Below are positions 21,759-30,276 of a DNA stretch of 50,119 bases, one piece after another (positions within the stretch are counted from its first letter, which is position 1; the number at the start of each line of letters is the position of its first letter). The translations under genes were made by a program, and so were the position numbers. A model generated the notes under the pieces. The model was not told the origin of the DNA, ran no database searches, and was given only the letters and a program-made list of their open reading frames with translations. Origin of the DNA: Granulosicoccaceae sp. 1_MG-2023. GTDB lineage: Bacteria; Pseudomonadota; Gammaproteobacteria; Granulosicoccales; Granulosicoccaceae. The DNA is taken from NCBI GenBank assembly GCA_030546905.1, contig JAUOPI010000028.1, positions 1 to 50,119 on the forward strand, read 5' to 3'.

Positions 21759-22634
21759 CTAGCCGGCGGGCGGCGTGGCGCGGATAGTCAGACTGTGATC
21801 CCAGTGTTCGCCCGGCTGCAGTGACAACATGCCCGGTTTGGTTTCGATATCGCCGCTGGCGTCGACCGGATCGTCGTAGCCGAACCAGGGTTCGATACAG
21901 ACATAGGGCGCGCCCGGTTTGGCCCAGATGCCCAGATGCGGCGCGCCGCCGGTGTCGACTACGATACGCGTGCCGTGGCGGCGGTGGCTGAGAATGATCT
22001 CGCGTGAGCGGATGTCGCGGAATATCAGCGCGTCCTGATCGAACAGGGTTTCGCTGAGGGTAATCGGGTTGACCGGCATGGGTGTGCCGTGTGCGGGCAT
22101 CAGGCCGTTGACCAGGGTGTAGCGTAGCGGCTCGTGATCATCGGGCAGGGCGACGCTGTAATCGCTCAGCACGCTGTCCTGCAGTGGCAGGCAAAATGCC
22201 GGATGCGAACCGAGGGTGAACCACAGGGTATCGTCGCCGGGATTGCTGACGCGGTAGTGAATCGTCAGTGTCCCCTCATGCAGTTCAAAGCGCACCTCCA
22301 GACTAAACGCATACGGGTAGAGCGAGCGGCTGCGGTCGCTGTCGCGCAGGCGGAAGCTCGCGGCGGTGGTGGTGCATTCGAGGCGCCGGAAATCGCTCTG
22401 CCGCGCGATGCCGTGGCGGGTCAGCGGATAAGACTGCCCGCGGCAACGGATGCGGTTGTTACGCAGGCGCCCGATAACGGGGAACAGGATCGGTGCCCGT
22501 CCGCGCCAGATATTGCCATCGCCGTGCCAGAGGAACTGCTCGTCGTCCGGCAGATAGGTCAGGGATTGCAGTTCGGCGCCGAGGCTGGAGATCTCTGCCT
22601 GCCAGTCACCGTGTCGGAGTGTGGTTTGTATCAT
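21759..22634 (-). CDS. Aldose 1-epimerase family protein (LacX-like)
   Basis: 291 residues of the galactose-mutarotase fold. The LacX-like branch is shown by SLGAELQSL, then LWHGDGNIWRGRAPILFPVIGRL and RHGIARQSDF. Likely active-site residues are H74 and H144 (SHPAF) and a Glu at 248 (CIEPW). The family catalyses anomer interconversion of sugars or sugar phosphates; the true substrate of this branch is poorly known. It is followed on the same strand, 18 bases upstream, by dusC, so the two may be cotranscribed. Confidence 0.85.
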   Translation of the reverse strand: MIQTTLRHGDWQAEISSLGAELQSLTYLPDDEQFLWHGDGNIWRGRAPILFPVIGRLRNNRIRCRGQSYPLTRHGIARQSDFRRLECTTTAASFRLRDSDRSRSLYPYAFSLEVRFELHEGTLTIHYRVSNPGDDTLWFTLGSHPAFCLPLQDSVLSDYSVALPDDHEPLRYTLVNGLMPAHGTPMPVNPITLSETLFDQDALIFRDIRSREIILSHRRHGTRIVVDTGGAPHLGIWAKPGAPYVCIEPWFGYDDPVDASGDIETKPGMLSLQPGEHWDHSLTIRATPPAG

Positions 22635-22652
22635 GCCTGTTTCCCGTGGCTG

Positions 22653-23657
22653 TCAGCCGGTCGCGGCCGGTGTTTCACCCCTGAGCAGGGCGCGTTCGTG
22701 TTCATCAAAAGCCGCGCGGATCGCGTCCGCGTCGGTCAGGCGTTTGACCCGCGCAAACAGGTCAGCGGCCTCGCGGTATTCGCGGCGCAGATACACCAGC
22801 CATTGTTTCAGTCGGCAGCCGATGTATTTCGGGTGCGCGGCGGTGGTGTTGTTAAATTGGCTGAGGATGTGCGGCAACAGCGTCAGCCACGGCAGTGGCA
22901 GCGGTGTTTCGCCGCGTTGCAGGGCGCGGATGCGCCGTGCCAGATCCGGACTGCTGAGCGCGCCGCGCCCCAGCATCAGATCCTGACATCCGCTTTGCTG
23001 TTGCGCCAGTGCCGCGTCGTGCGGCGTCCAGATTTCACCGTTGATGACCACCGGCAAAGCGGCTTCGGGATGGACCCGTTGTACGTCCTGCCAGTGCGCC
23101 GGTGGCTTGTAGCCGTCTTCGCGGGTGCGCGCATGTACGCACAGTTCGCCGGCACCGGCCTGGTATACCGCGCTGCTGATCTGTTCGAGCTGCGCGCTGT
23201 CGGCAAAGCCGAGACGGATTTTCACGCTCAGGGGGATGTCGGCGGGGATGGCGTCACGGACGGCGGCGACGATGCGGCCGATGCGTTCGGGTTCTTTGAG
23301 TAAAACCGAACCGCCGTCATTGCGGTTGACGCATTTGGCCGGGCAGCCGAAGTTGATGTCGATACCCGGCGCGCCCAGCGTGACCGCTTGCACGGCATTG
23401 AGCGCCATTGCCGCGGCGTCGCCACCGAGCAGTTGGACGAACACCGGTACGCCGGTCGCGGTGCGGCCGTCGTTGTTCAGTTCCGGGCAGAGGCGCCGGA
23501 ACACCCGCGCCGGCAGACGCTGGTCGGTGACGCGGATAAACTCCGTCACACAGCGGTCGTAGTCGCCGAGCCGGGTCAGCAGCTCGCGCATCGGCGCATC
23601 AATCACGCCTTCCATCGGTGCGAGCAGAATGCGGCCGGGCTGAGGAGAGATAGACAC
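22653..23657 (-). CDS. dusC: tRNA-dihydrouridine(16) synthase
   Basis: FMN-dependent enzyme reducing uridine to dihydrouridine in tRNA, 334 residues. LAPMEGVIDAPMRELLT and the DYDRCVTEFIRVTDQRLP stretch are typical of the DusC subgroup (U16) rather than DusA or DusB. The catalytic cysteine is C105 in INFGCPAKCVN; SVKIRLG and the phosphate-binding VVINGEI and LMLGRGAL segments follow. The start is a GTG at 23655-23657 with no strong Shine-Dalgarno; no alternative ATG precedes the MEGV motif. Confidence 0.9.
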   Translation of the reverse strand: MSISPQPGRILLAPMEGVIDAPMRELLTRLGDYDRCVTEFIRVTDQRLPARVFRRLCPELNNDGRTATGVPVFVQLLGGDAAAMALNAVQAVTLGAPGIDINFGCPAKCVNRNDGGSVLLKEPERIGRIVAAVRDAIPADIPLSVKIRLGFADSAQLEQISSAVYQAGAGELCVHARTREDGYKPPAHWQDVQRVHPEAALPVVINGEIWTPHDAALAQQQSGCQDLMLGRGALSSPDLARRIRALQRGETPLPLPWLTLLPHILSQFNNTTAAHPKYIGCRLKQWLVYLRREYREAADLFARVKRLTDADAIRAAFDEHERALLRGETPAATG

Positions 23658-23800
23658 CGAAAGAAAAATACCGACGTTATAAAGCCGTCAGTTTACACGA
23701 GACTGCCCCGGTCTTGCGATATCACCACACTGGCCGGTATCGCCGCCGGCCTGAGCTGGAGTACACTGTCGCTTCCACTGACAGGGCGACAAAACACACC

Positions 23801-24217
23801 ATGAAACGCTATGAAAGCCGTTACTTTTCGCTGAGCATTCCCGATGCCTGGCAGGGGGAATTCGATGACGAGGAAGAGTACGACATCTTCTTTCATCCGG
23901 ACGGACCCGGCGAGCTGCAAATCAGCGCCGTAATGCATGAAGAAACGCTGGAATACGAGGATCTGGAAGAGATTGCGGCCGAAGATATTCAGGGCGGTGC
24001 GCGCACGGAAAAAACCCGCTGCGGTGAGTTCAGCGGTTTTTTGTTCGACTATGACGTGGACGATGAGTACTGGTGCGAATGGTATCTGTCCTGCGGGCCG
24101 CTGATGCTGTTTATCACCTATACCTGTCCGACCGACGATGAAGGCAAAGAAACCGCCGATATCGACCTGATTCTCGGCACCCTGAAAGCGTCACAGGACA
24201 GTGGCACTGCGGACTGA
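23801..24217 (+). CDS. Small acidic protein of unknown function
   Basis: 138 residues from the ATG at 23801 (the frame is open from 23714, but MKRYESRYFSLSIPDAW reads as a natural N terminus). It is very acidic (runs such as FDDEEEYD and DVDDEYW) and has alternating beta-like segments (LQISAVMHE, LMLFITYTC). There is no signal peptide or membrane segment, so it is probably cytosolic. The pattern of a short YESRYFSLSIP strand, a Trp, then a p-G-E-LQISA strand resembles small PsbP/DUF-type sandwich proteins, but I do not recognise the family with confidence. It is divergent from dusC. Confidence 0.65.
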   Translation: MKRYESRYFSLSIPDAWQGEFDDEEEYDIFFHPDGPGELQISAVMHEETLEYEDLEEIAAEDIQGGARTEKTRCGEFSGFLFDYDVDDEYWCEWYLSCGPLMLFITYTCPTDDEGKETADIDLILGTLKASQDSGTAD

Positions 24218-24247
24218 TCCGGCGGCCGTTGCGTTCGGGCCGCGTAG

Positions 24248-24958
24248 CTAGTCGTGGCCTGTCTGCGAGCGTAAAAAGGCCTGCATATGAAAGGCCGCGT
24301 GGGCCGGCTGGTAGGCGTGATTCTGTCCGACCGGGCAGCCATGCCGGGCCAGACAGCCGCGCTGCATACAGGCCGAATCCGGATGCCGGCGCAGGTAATC
24401 CGTGCAGTCTTCCACCCGATATTCCGTTCCCGTAAAGGCACCGACCGGACAGGCGCTGAGGCAGGCGCGGCTGCGGCATTGCTGACAGGGCGGGGTGCTG
24501 GCCTGTGCTTCGGGCAGCGGCAGCGTGCGGTCAAACCACAGGGCAAAACGCAGGGCGTGCCAAAGGCCGGCGTGCGGATCAATACTCAGACCGATAGGCG
24601 AGCTGAAGGTGGTTCCGGCACGCTGAACCCAGCTCAGAAAAGGGCTCCAGGGCGGGCCGTCAAACGGGAACACTGCCTGAGCACCGCAGGCCGCGGCGAT
24701 GTGCTTGCCTATCCGGCGACTCCAGCGGTCGAGCGGGTCGGGACGCCGGTCGTGGTATTCGGGCGATTGGCTGAACACCGGCCACAGCGTTGAGCCGGCA
24801 TGCCCGGCCAGTATCAGCGTGCCGCCGGCCGGTGCCGCTGTGGCGCCGTCAATTGTTTCGCCCGCGGCGGTGTGCAGCATACCGCGCACCGTCAGACCGC
24901 AGTCCTGCAGCCGGACTGCGATCTCTGCCAGGACATCTTGCCCGTCCTGTCGCGTCAC
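24248..24958 (-). CDS. 4Fe-4S cluster protein, QueG-like C-terminal ferredoxin module
   Basis: 236 residues starting at a GTG (24956-24958). The N-terminal 150 residues resemble the cobalamin/MMACHC-like fold region of epoxyqueuosine reductase relatives only loosely. The C terminus has a ferredoxin cluster motif C158-x2-C161-x4-C166-x3-C170-P and further cysteines C185, C197, C202 and C208-P, which could hold a second cluster. Such short proteins are usually annotated as 4Fe-4S ferredoxin-like with unknown partner. It is not full-length QueG (about 350-380). The convergent neighbour ends 30 bases away. Confidence 0.65.
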   Translation of the reverse strand: MTRQDGQDVLAEIAVRLQDCGLTVRGMLHTAAGETIDGATAAPAGGTLILAGHAGSTLWPVFSQSPEYHDRRPDPLDRWSRRIGKHIAAACGAQAVFPFDGPPWSPFLSWVQRAGTTFSSPIGLSIDPHAGLWHALRFALWFDRTLPLPEAQASTPPCQQCRSRACLSACPVGAFTGTEYRVEDCTDYLRRHPDSACMQRGCLARHGCPVGQNHAYQPAHAAFHMQAFLRSQTGHD

Positions 24959-25080
24959 AGGCGTTCGCCTGCGTTTTCTGCCTTGTGGATGTCACTCATT
25001 TTTTCTGCCTGTTTTCTGCTTTGTCTTAAACGCACGCATCCGTCGCCTGTAAGCGGCTGTAGTGCACTGCTGCGGGACGT

Positions 25081-25962
25081 TCAGGCGAGCTTGACGGCGA
25101 AAAAGTCCAGCGTGCGTTGCCAGGCAATGGCGGCCTGTTCCGGGTTGTAACGCGGCGTGGAGTAGTTATGAAAGCCGTGTCGTGTGCCCGGGTAAGTGTG
25201 CATCACATAGTCCACGCCGGCGGCTTTCAGGGCCGCTTCGTAATCGTCGCGCATGGCATTCACACGGGGATCGTCTTCGGCGTACTGGATCATCAGCGCG
25301 GCCTTGATTGAGCCGACATCCTCGCTGGCCGGGGCGCGGCCGTAGAAAGGTACGCCGGCACTCAGGGCTTCGCCCATGACGACTGCCAGCTGATTGACCA
25401 CACCGCCGCCGTAGCAAAAACCGGTGGCGCCGAGCTTACCGTTGGACAGCGCATGGTCTTTGAGGAAGCGGGCGCTGTTGTGCATATCGGTGAACAGCTT
25501 CTGCGGGTCCAGCGATGCCTGCATGACTTTACCGTCGTCGTCATTGCCCGGGTAGCCGCCCAGCGGGGCCAGACCGTCCGGTGCCAGAGCCAGAAAGCCG
25601 GCCACGGCGGCGCGTCGGGCCACGTCTTCGATATAGGGATTCAGGCCGCGGTTTTCGTGCACCACCAGTACCGCAGGGAAGGGCCCTTCGCCTTCGGGCT
25701 GCACCAGATAGCCGCGCATCTGCCCGCTGCTGCCGCCGGGTGAGGGATAGTCCACATACTGCGCTTTGATCCGCTCATCAGTGAAACTGACTTCCTGGGC
25801 GCTGGCATAGTCGGGCAACAGCGCTTCGGCCATGCCGAGGGCCGAGCCGCCGGCAACGGTGAGGGCGGCGGCGCGACTGAGAAAGTCGCGTCGTGACATG
25901 GTGCTGTGGCAGTACTCGTCATAGAGTTCATAGACTTTCGGGTCGATATGGTCTTGCGACAT
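25081..25962 (-). CDS. Dienelactone hydrolase family protein, YghX-like, Tat-exported
   Basis: 293 residues from the ATG at 25962, which follows a good AAGGAG; upstream frame extends to 26049 but across a poly-G tract. SRRDFLSRAAALTVAGG (23 onward) is a twin-arginine-type signal, so the enzyme probably acts in the periplasm. The alpha/beta-hydrolase triad is C183 (GFCYGGG), an Asp at 230-231 (AEDDPR) and H262 (TRHGFHN). The VVHENRGLNPYIEDVARR stretch closely resembles E. coli YghX. Substrate unknown. It lies downstream of the AraC-type gene on the same strand. Confidence 0.87.
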   Translation of the reverse strand: MSQDHIDPKVYELYDEYCHSTMSRRDFLSRAAALTVAGGSALGMAEALLPDYASAQEVSFTDERIKAQYVDYPSPGGSSGQMRGYLVQPEGEGPFPAVLVVHENRGLNPYIEDVARRAAVAGFLALAPDGLAPLGGYPGNDDDGKVMQASLDPQKLFTDMHNSARFLKDHALSNGKLGATGFCYGGGVVNQLAVVMGEALSAGVPFYGRAPASEDVGSIKAALMIQYAEDDPRVNAMRDDYEAALKAAGVDYVMHTYPGTRHGFHNYSTPRYNPEQAAIAWQRTLDFFAVKLA

Positions 25963-25977
25963 GGGGCTCTCCTTACC

Positions 25978-25988
25978 GGGGGGGGGGG
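25978..25988. repeat. Eleven-base G homopolymer upstream of the hydrolase start
   Basis: Eleven consecutive G residues on the plus strand (C on the coding strand) lie 16 bases upstream of the hydrolase ATG, between its ribosome binding site and the end of the AraC-type gene. Tracts of this length are prone to slipped-strand length change. Confidence 0.85.
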
Positions 25989-26064
25989 ATGCGTGTTTTG
26001 GGACTATGCCAGTTTGGTCGTCACAGCGGCCAAAAAGTTCGCCGCACAAGTTGCTGCCGGCGGC

Positions 26065-27192
26065 TCAGGATTGTGGCTGCAGTTTCTGTTTGCGGTACTG
26101 GGTCGGCGTACAGCCGTTGATCTTACGAAAAGCGGTGTTAAAACTGGATTTCGAGTTAAACCCCGCTTCATAGCAAATCTGCGTCACGCTCAGGTCCGTG
26201 TTGCAAAGGGCATCACAGGCGGCTGCGATCCGGTACTGGTTTACCCATTCATAGAAATTACTGCCCGAGCAGAGGTTGATTGCCGCTGAGGCCTGATGGG
26301 TGGTGGTGTCGCAACGTTCGGCCAGCTTGCCCAGTGTCAGTGAGGCGTCCTTATAGGCACCTTGTTCCATTTCCGCGCAGAGCTGCCCGAACAGCTGCTG
26401 TTGCTGTTGCGCGTCTTTGTCGGCGGCCGGTGTCAGGGAAGCGGCTACAGCGCCGCTGACCGGGGCGTTTGTCGCGGCCGCAATATGGGTCGGCGGCCGT
26501 GCGTGGCTCAGTAGCAGAAAGGTCAGGTAGGCGGTGACCGGTGCCAGTACGAAGGCGACGGAGAAGCTCTCGCCATAGATCGTGTAGAGCAGAATCCGCA
26601 CGGCCATGCTGGCGGCGATAATCAGCTGCAGCCGCTGCAGATGGCCGATCCAGTCACGTACGGCGGCTTTGCGGCTGTGAATGCCGCGGCGCTGTTGCAG
26701 CCACCAGTAGAGCAAACTCAGGCCGCCGATCAGAGCCAGATACGGGTTGCCGAACAGGGTCAGCGGCTGCCACAGCGATTCGTCGCTCATGCCCTGTAAC
26801 ATCCAGTGTATTTTCTTCTCGCCCGGCAGACTCCAGAACGGCACCGCGAGCAGGGCCACCAGTGCGGCCGGCAGCGCGTGCAGCCAGCGGCTGCGGGCAT
26901 CGGCCAGCACATCCTCCCCCTGTAGTGCGCGGATATAGCCGTAGATGCAAAACGGGATCAATACGATCAGCGGATCGACCAGCTTGAGAAAAAAGGGCAC
27001 GCTGCGGAACCAGCCGGTGGCGTGGTAGAGAAACTCCAGTGATTGCAGCGCAGCCAGTGACGCCAGGGCCAGCAGATAGGCCATCGGCAGGCGGTCCCTG
27101 CGGCGTTTTACAAACCAGCTCAGGCTGGCCATAAGCAGGATTGTCGCGGTGCAAAGACCGACGAGTGCGGTGGCTCCGGTCCAGTAATTCAT
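26065..27192 (-). CDS. Membrane-anchored AraC family transcriptional regulator
   Basis: 375 residues. About seven hydrophobic segments occupy residues 5-230 (for example ATALVGLCTATILLMASL and VDPLIVLIPFCIYGYI), followed by a cytoplasmic linker and an AraC-type double helix-turn-helix from about 275 to 370 (the second helix region is ICYEAGFNSKSSFNTAFRKINGCTPTQYR). This architecture senses a signal in or near the membrane and binds DNA directly. It is divergent from the acylase-like lipoprotein gene and upstream of the hydrolase gene, so either may be its target (inference). TTCGA-N5-TCGAA lies in its own leader. Confidence 0.88.
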   Translation of the reverse strand: MNYWTGATALVGLCTATILLMASLSWFVKRRRDRLPMAYLLALASLAALQSLEFLYHATGWFRSVPFFLKLVDPLIVLIPFCIYGYIRALQGEDVLADARSRWLHALPAALVALLAVPFWSLPGEKKIHWMLQGMSDESLWQPLTLFGNPYLALIGGLSLLYWWLQQRRGIHSRKAAVRDWIGHLQRLQLIIAASMAVRILLYTIYGESFSVAFVLAPVTAYLTFLLLSHARPPTHIAAATNAPVSGAVAASLTPAADKDAQQQQQLFGQLCAEMEQGAYKDASLTLGKLAERCDTTTHQASAAINLCSGSNFYEWVNQYRIAAACDALCNTDLSVTQICYEAGFNSKSSFNTAFRKINGCTPTQYRKQKLQPQS

Positions 27193-27204
27193 GGCTTCCT
27201 CACG

Positions 27205-27219
27205 TTCGAATAGATCGAA
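27205..27219. promoter_or_regulatory. Small inverted repeat in the araC-type leader
   Basis: TTCGA (27205-27209) and TCGAA (27215-27219) form an inverted repeat 13 bases upstream of the araC-type start codon. On the acylase side TATAAA at 27273-27278 is a possible -10. Either could be part of a shared divergent control region. Confidence 0.3.
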
Positions 27220-27352
27220 ACGAACAACTAAGATGTTGTTTTGTAATAATTATTTGCCGTGACGTGCGAATCTATAAATTCAGACGCCAGAGCGTTTTTT
27301 ATGGCCTCTAATAATGGTTCGAAAACATAATCAGAATAAAGAGGAAAATATC

Positions 27353-29851
27353 ATGCGAGTGTCTGTTGGTGTTTTTGCGCTCAGCCTGGGTCTCTTAGCA
27401 GGCTGCGGCGACAGCGATAGTTCGGACAATTCAGACGGAGGCGGCTCCACCGTCGGGGAAAGTGCTTATGCGGCGACAATCCGTTATACCGCTTACGGGG
27501 TGCCGCATATCAGCGCTGATAACTATGCTTCGCTCGGCTACGGGGTGGGCTACGATCAGGCGCGCAATAATATGTGTACCTTGTCGGAGCAGTTGCTCAA
27601 GCTGAAAGGCGACAAATCCAGATACTTCGGCGCCGGTACGGGCAACGCGAATTTGCTGACCGATGTGGCCTATAAGGCGCTGGATTACACGGCGCAGGCC
27701 GAAGCGCTTTTCGACACCCTGTCCGATGACGCGCAGGATTTACTGACCGGTTATGCGGCCGGTTTTAACCGCTCCCTGGCCGAACGGCAGAGTCCTGCCG
27801 ACTATCCTTCGCCTTGTCGCGGCGCGGAATGGGTGACGACGATTACCGCCACCGATCTGCTCGCCTATCAGCTGGATCTGGCCGGGCTTGCCAGCTCGCG
27901 TAACTTTCTCAGTGCCATGACCGCTGCCCAACCGCCGCAGGCACAAACCGCCGCGCTGAAGGCGGATCTCGATGCAAAGCGGGTACTGACCTCTGAAGGG
28001 ATCGGCAGTAACGGCTGGGCGCTCGGTGAGGAGCGGGTCGAGGATGCCAATGGGCTGCTACTGGGCAATCCGCATTTTCCCTGGGACGGCGAGCTGCGCT
28101 TCTATCAGCATCATCTGACCGTGCCCGGTGAGCTGGATATCTACGGCGTCACCATGATGGGGTTGCCGGCGGTGGTGATCGGTTTTAATGAGCACCTGGG
28201 CTGGACCCATACGGTTTCCCAATCCAAACGTTTCACGTTCTATCAGCTGACGCTGGATGAGAATGATCCGACCCGCTATCTGTATGACGGCGAGTACCGC
28301 GACATGACAAGCAAGACCGTCACTGTAGAGGTGAAGCAGGCCGATGGCAGTCTGGCCGACTACAGTCAGGCGGTTTATTTCAGTCACTACGGACCGATCG
28401 TGAATCTGGCGTCCTTATCTTCGGCGTTGGGCTGGACTGAGACCTCGGCGGTGACCTTCCGCGATGCCAATGCCGGCAACAGCCGCATGCTTGAGCAGTG
28501 GCTGGCCATGGGCAAGGCACAGGACAAGGAGGCGTTTGTCGCGTCTTTCAGTGAGCATCAGGGCATTCCCTGGGTGAATACACTGATGATCGATGACAAG
28601 GGGACGGCTGGTTTTATCGACGCCACGCAGACACCGAAACTGAGCGCCACTGCCGAGCAATACTGGCGTGCGGCGTCACAGTCGGCGCAACTGGCGGCAC
28701 TCTGGCAGGACGGGGCCGGCAGCATTATTTTGCCGGGCGACAGCTCCGCTTATGAGTGGGTCGATAGCGGTGAAACCCTGACGCCGGGGCTGGTGCCGTT
28801 TGACGAGGCGCCGGTGCAACTGCGCAGCGATTATGTCTTTAATGCCAATAGCAGCCACTGGCTGAGCAATGCCGATGCGCCGCTGGAAGGCTACAGCATC
28901 GTATACGGTCCGGAGCAGACGATCCGCAGTCCGCGTACGCGCTATAACGCGCAACTGATCGGCGATACAAGCGGGCAGGGTCTGGCCGGCGCGGATAACC
29001 GTTTTAGTTTCGAAGAGCTTAAATCAGTATTGACTGATAATGGTTCTTTGTTCGGCGGGGATTGGAAAAACCTGCTCACCCAGCGCTGCAGTAATTACCC
29101 GACGGTCAATTATGAGGGCGCAGCGTATGATCTGACGGCCGCGTGTCAGGCTTTGATTAACTGGGACGGAAAATACAACACTGACAGTATGGGTGCGCAC
29201 TTGATGCGGGAATTTCTCGCCAAATTCCTCGTATCCGGGCACCGTGCCTTGTCGGATTCCTTGTTTGCCACAGGGTTTGATGCCGAAGCGCCGGCCACTA
29301 CGCCGTCAGGGATTGCGGCGATTGATACGGAAAATCCCGAAGAAGATACTATTTTGCAAGCCCTGGCCTCGGCGGCCGCTGCGCTGAGCGATGCCGGTAT
29401 TGCGCTGGATGAGCCGCTCGGCAATGTGCAGTATGTCGTCAAAGCCGAAGGCGAAACCGCCTTGCCGATCGCCGGCGGCAATTCGTTTGAGGGCACGTTT
29501 AATCAGGCCGAGACTGATACCAATTCACGCAGTACATCAGATTTCGCCAATGTGCCGACCGGTACGGCGGTGGGGGACAGTCTGCTCTACGCGCTGGATG
29601 AAGACGGTGACGGCAGTGATGAGCTGGCTTACCGGGTAAACTACGGCACCAGTTTCGTACTGGCTTTGCAGTTCGGCGACGACGGGCCGCAGGCCGATAT
29701 GTTCCTGAGCTACAGCCAGGATCATGATCCGGAAGCGGCGCATTTCAAGGACCAGACCGAACTCTATAGTGCACTGGCCTGGCGTCCGGTGTTGATTTCG
29801 GAGCAGGATATTGCCGCCGCTGTAGTCGAAACAATCACGCTGGAGGAATAA
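27353..29851 (+). CDS. Penicillin/acyl-homoserine-lactone acylase family lipoprotein
   Basis: 832 residues from the ATG at 27353 (GAGGA at 27341-27345). The first 18 residues are a lipoprotein signal ending LLAGC, so the protein is probably anchored to a periplasmic membrane face. It is an Ntn-hydrolase of the penicillin acylase family: after a small alpha chain, an internal G-S-N-G-W places the predicted nucleophile Ser at 219 (DNA 28007-28009), where the precursor would self-cleave. GNPHFPW, then WTHTVSQSKRFTFYQL and FNANSSHWL are the usual active-site segments. The HTVS-RFTxYxL pattern recalls PvdQ/AhlM-type AHL acylases, so quorum-signal or lipid-amide hydrolysis is plausible but unproven. 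Confidence 0.87.
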   Translation: MRVSVGVFALSLGLLAGCGDSDSSDNSDGGGSTVGESAYAATIRYTAYGVPHISADNYASLGYGVGYDQARNNMCTLSEQLLKLKGDKSRYFGAGTGNANLLTDVAYKALDYTAQAEALFDTLSDDAQDLLTGYAAGFNRSLAERQSPADYPSPCRGAEWVTTITATDLLAYQLDLAGLASSRNFLSAMTAAQPPQAQTAALKADLDAKRVLTSEGIGSNGWALGEERVEDANGLLLGNPHFPWDGELRFYQHHLTVPGELDIYGVTMMGLPAVVIGFNEHLGWTHTVSQSKRFTFYQLTLDENDPTRYLYDGEYRDMTSKTVTVEVKQADGSLADYSQAVYFSHYGPIVNLASLSSALGWTETSAVTFRDANAGNSRMLEQWLAMGKAQDKEAFVASFSEHQGIPWVNTLMIDDKGTAGFIDATQTPKLSATAEQYWRAASQSAQLAALWQDGAGSIILPGDSSAYEWVDSGETLTPGLVPFDEAPVQLRSDYVFNANSSHWLSNADAPLEGYSIVYGPEQTIRSPRTRYNAQLIGDTSGQGLAGADNRFSFEELKSVLTDNGSLFGGDWKNLLTQRCSNYPTVNYEGAAYDLTAACQALINWDGKYNTDSMGAHLMREFLAKFLVSGHRALSDSLFATGFDAEAPATTPSGIAAIDTENPEEDTILQALASAAAALSDAGIALDEPLGNVQYVVKAEGETALPIAGGNSFEGTFNQAETDTNSRSTSDFANVPTGTAVGDSLLYALDEDGDGSDELAYRVNYGTSFVLALQFGDDGPQADMFLSYSQDHDPEAAHFKDQTELYSALAWRPVLISEQDIAAAVVETITLEE

Positions 29852-29887
29852 CAGGGCGGTCGCGGCCGGGATCGCCTTTTAAAACGC

Positions 29888-29924
29888 AACCGCGGCACCG
29901 AAAAACCGGTGCCGCGGTTTTTTT
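29888..29924 (+). terminator. Rho-independent terminator of the acylase gene
   Basis: AACCGCGGCACC (29888-29899) pairs perfectly with GGTGCCGCGGTT (29908-29919) and is followed by a run of T. Confidence 0.93.
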
Positions 29925-30127
29925 GTTGCAGCGCATCCGGAAGAATTCCGGGGCTGACCCCATACCGGGCAGGCAGCGGATTTTCGCGTTTTTGCCTTTC
30001 GCCACTTGACAGTTTTGCCTCAGGCTAACACCATGCCCGAACAGCTGCAGACCCAAGACAGCGCCTATGTCGCGTTGTCGGTCGCAATCCCTCGCTGTAG
30101 CCAAAACGAAAACAAAATAATAATACA

Positions 30128-30177
30128 AGCCCGCTGATACGAATACATATAACCGGGCTGAGGAGGATTTACCTCAG
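30128..30177 (+). promoter_or_regulatory. Structured leader with two competing hairpins
   Basis: AGCCCG (30128-30133) can pair with CGGGCT (30154-30159). CTGAGG (30158-30163) can pair with CCTCAG (30172-30177). The helices share bases 30158-30159, so they exclude each other in part. The second hairpin contains the GAGGAGG that would serve as ribosome binding site for the leader ORF at 30179. This looks like a translational or ligand-responsive switch, but I do not recognise a known riboswitch class. Confidence 0.4.
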
Positions 30178-30178
30178 G

Positions 30179-30271
30179 ATGAAGTCAATCTCCAATATGT
30201 GCGCGGTCACAGGGACGGACTGTGTTTTCCGACGTATCCCGGTACGGGGATCAGACTATGCAGAGGTATAA
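30179..30271 (+). CDS. Possible 30-residue leader peptide before the symporter gene
   Basis: An ATG at 30179 opens a 30-codon frame (beginning MKSISNMCAV, ending SDYAEV) whose TAA ends five bases before the symporter ATG at 30277. GAGGAGG lies upstream at 30160-30166 within a hairpin. The close junction allows translational coupling. No run of one amino-acid codon (for example Ala or Gly) is present, so classical attenuation by that amino acid is not supported. It may be chance. Confidence 0.35.
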   Translation: MKSISNMCAVTGTDCVFRRIPVRGSDYAEV

Positions 30272-30276
30272 TAACG

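Larger units (their letters stand above)
29852..30178. other. Intergenic region between the acylase and alanine symporter genes
   Basis: Contains the acylase terminator, a GGGG-CTGA-CCCC hairpin (29950-29961) of the kind seen in dispersed repeats next to REP-associated transposases, a TTGACA hexamer at 30006-30011 without a good -10, and the structured leader of the downstream genes. No glycine riboswitch core is apparent, although one is often found before such symporters. Confidence 0.5.

Noticed and set aside
29940-30276. Glycine riboswitch before the AGCS symporter
   Set aside because: The conserved glycine aptamer core could not be found; only simple hairpins are present.
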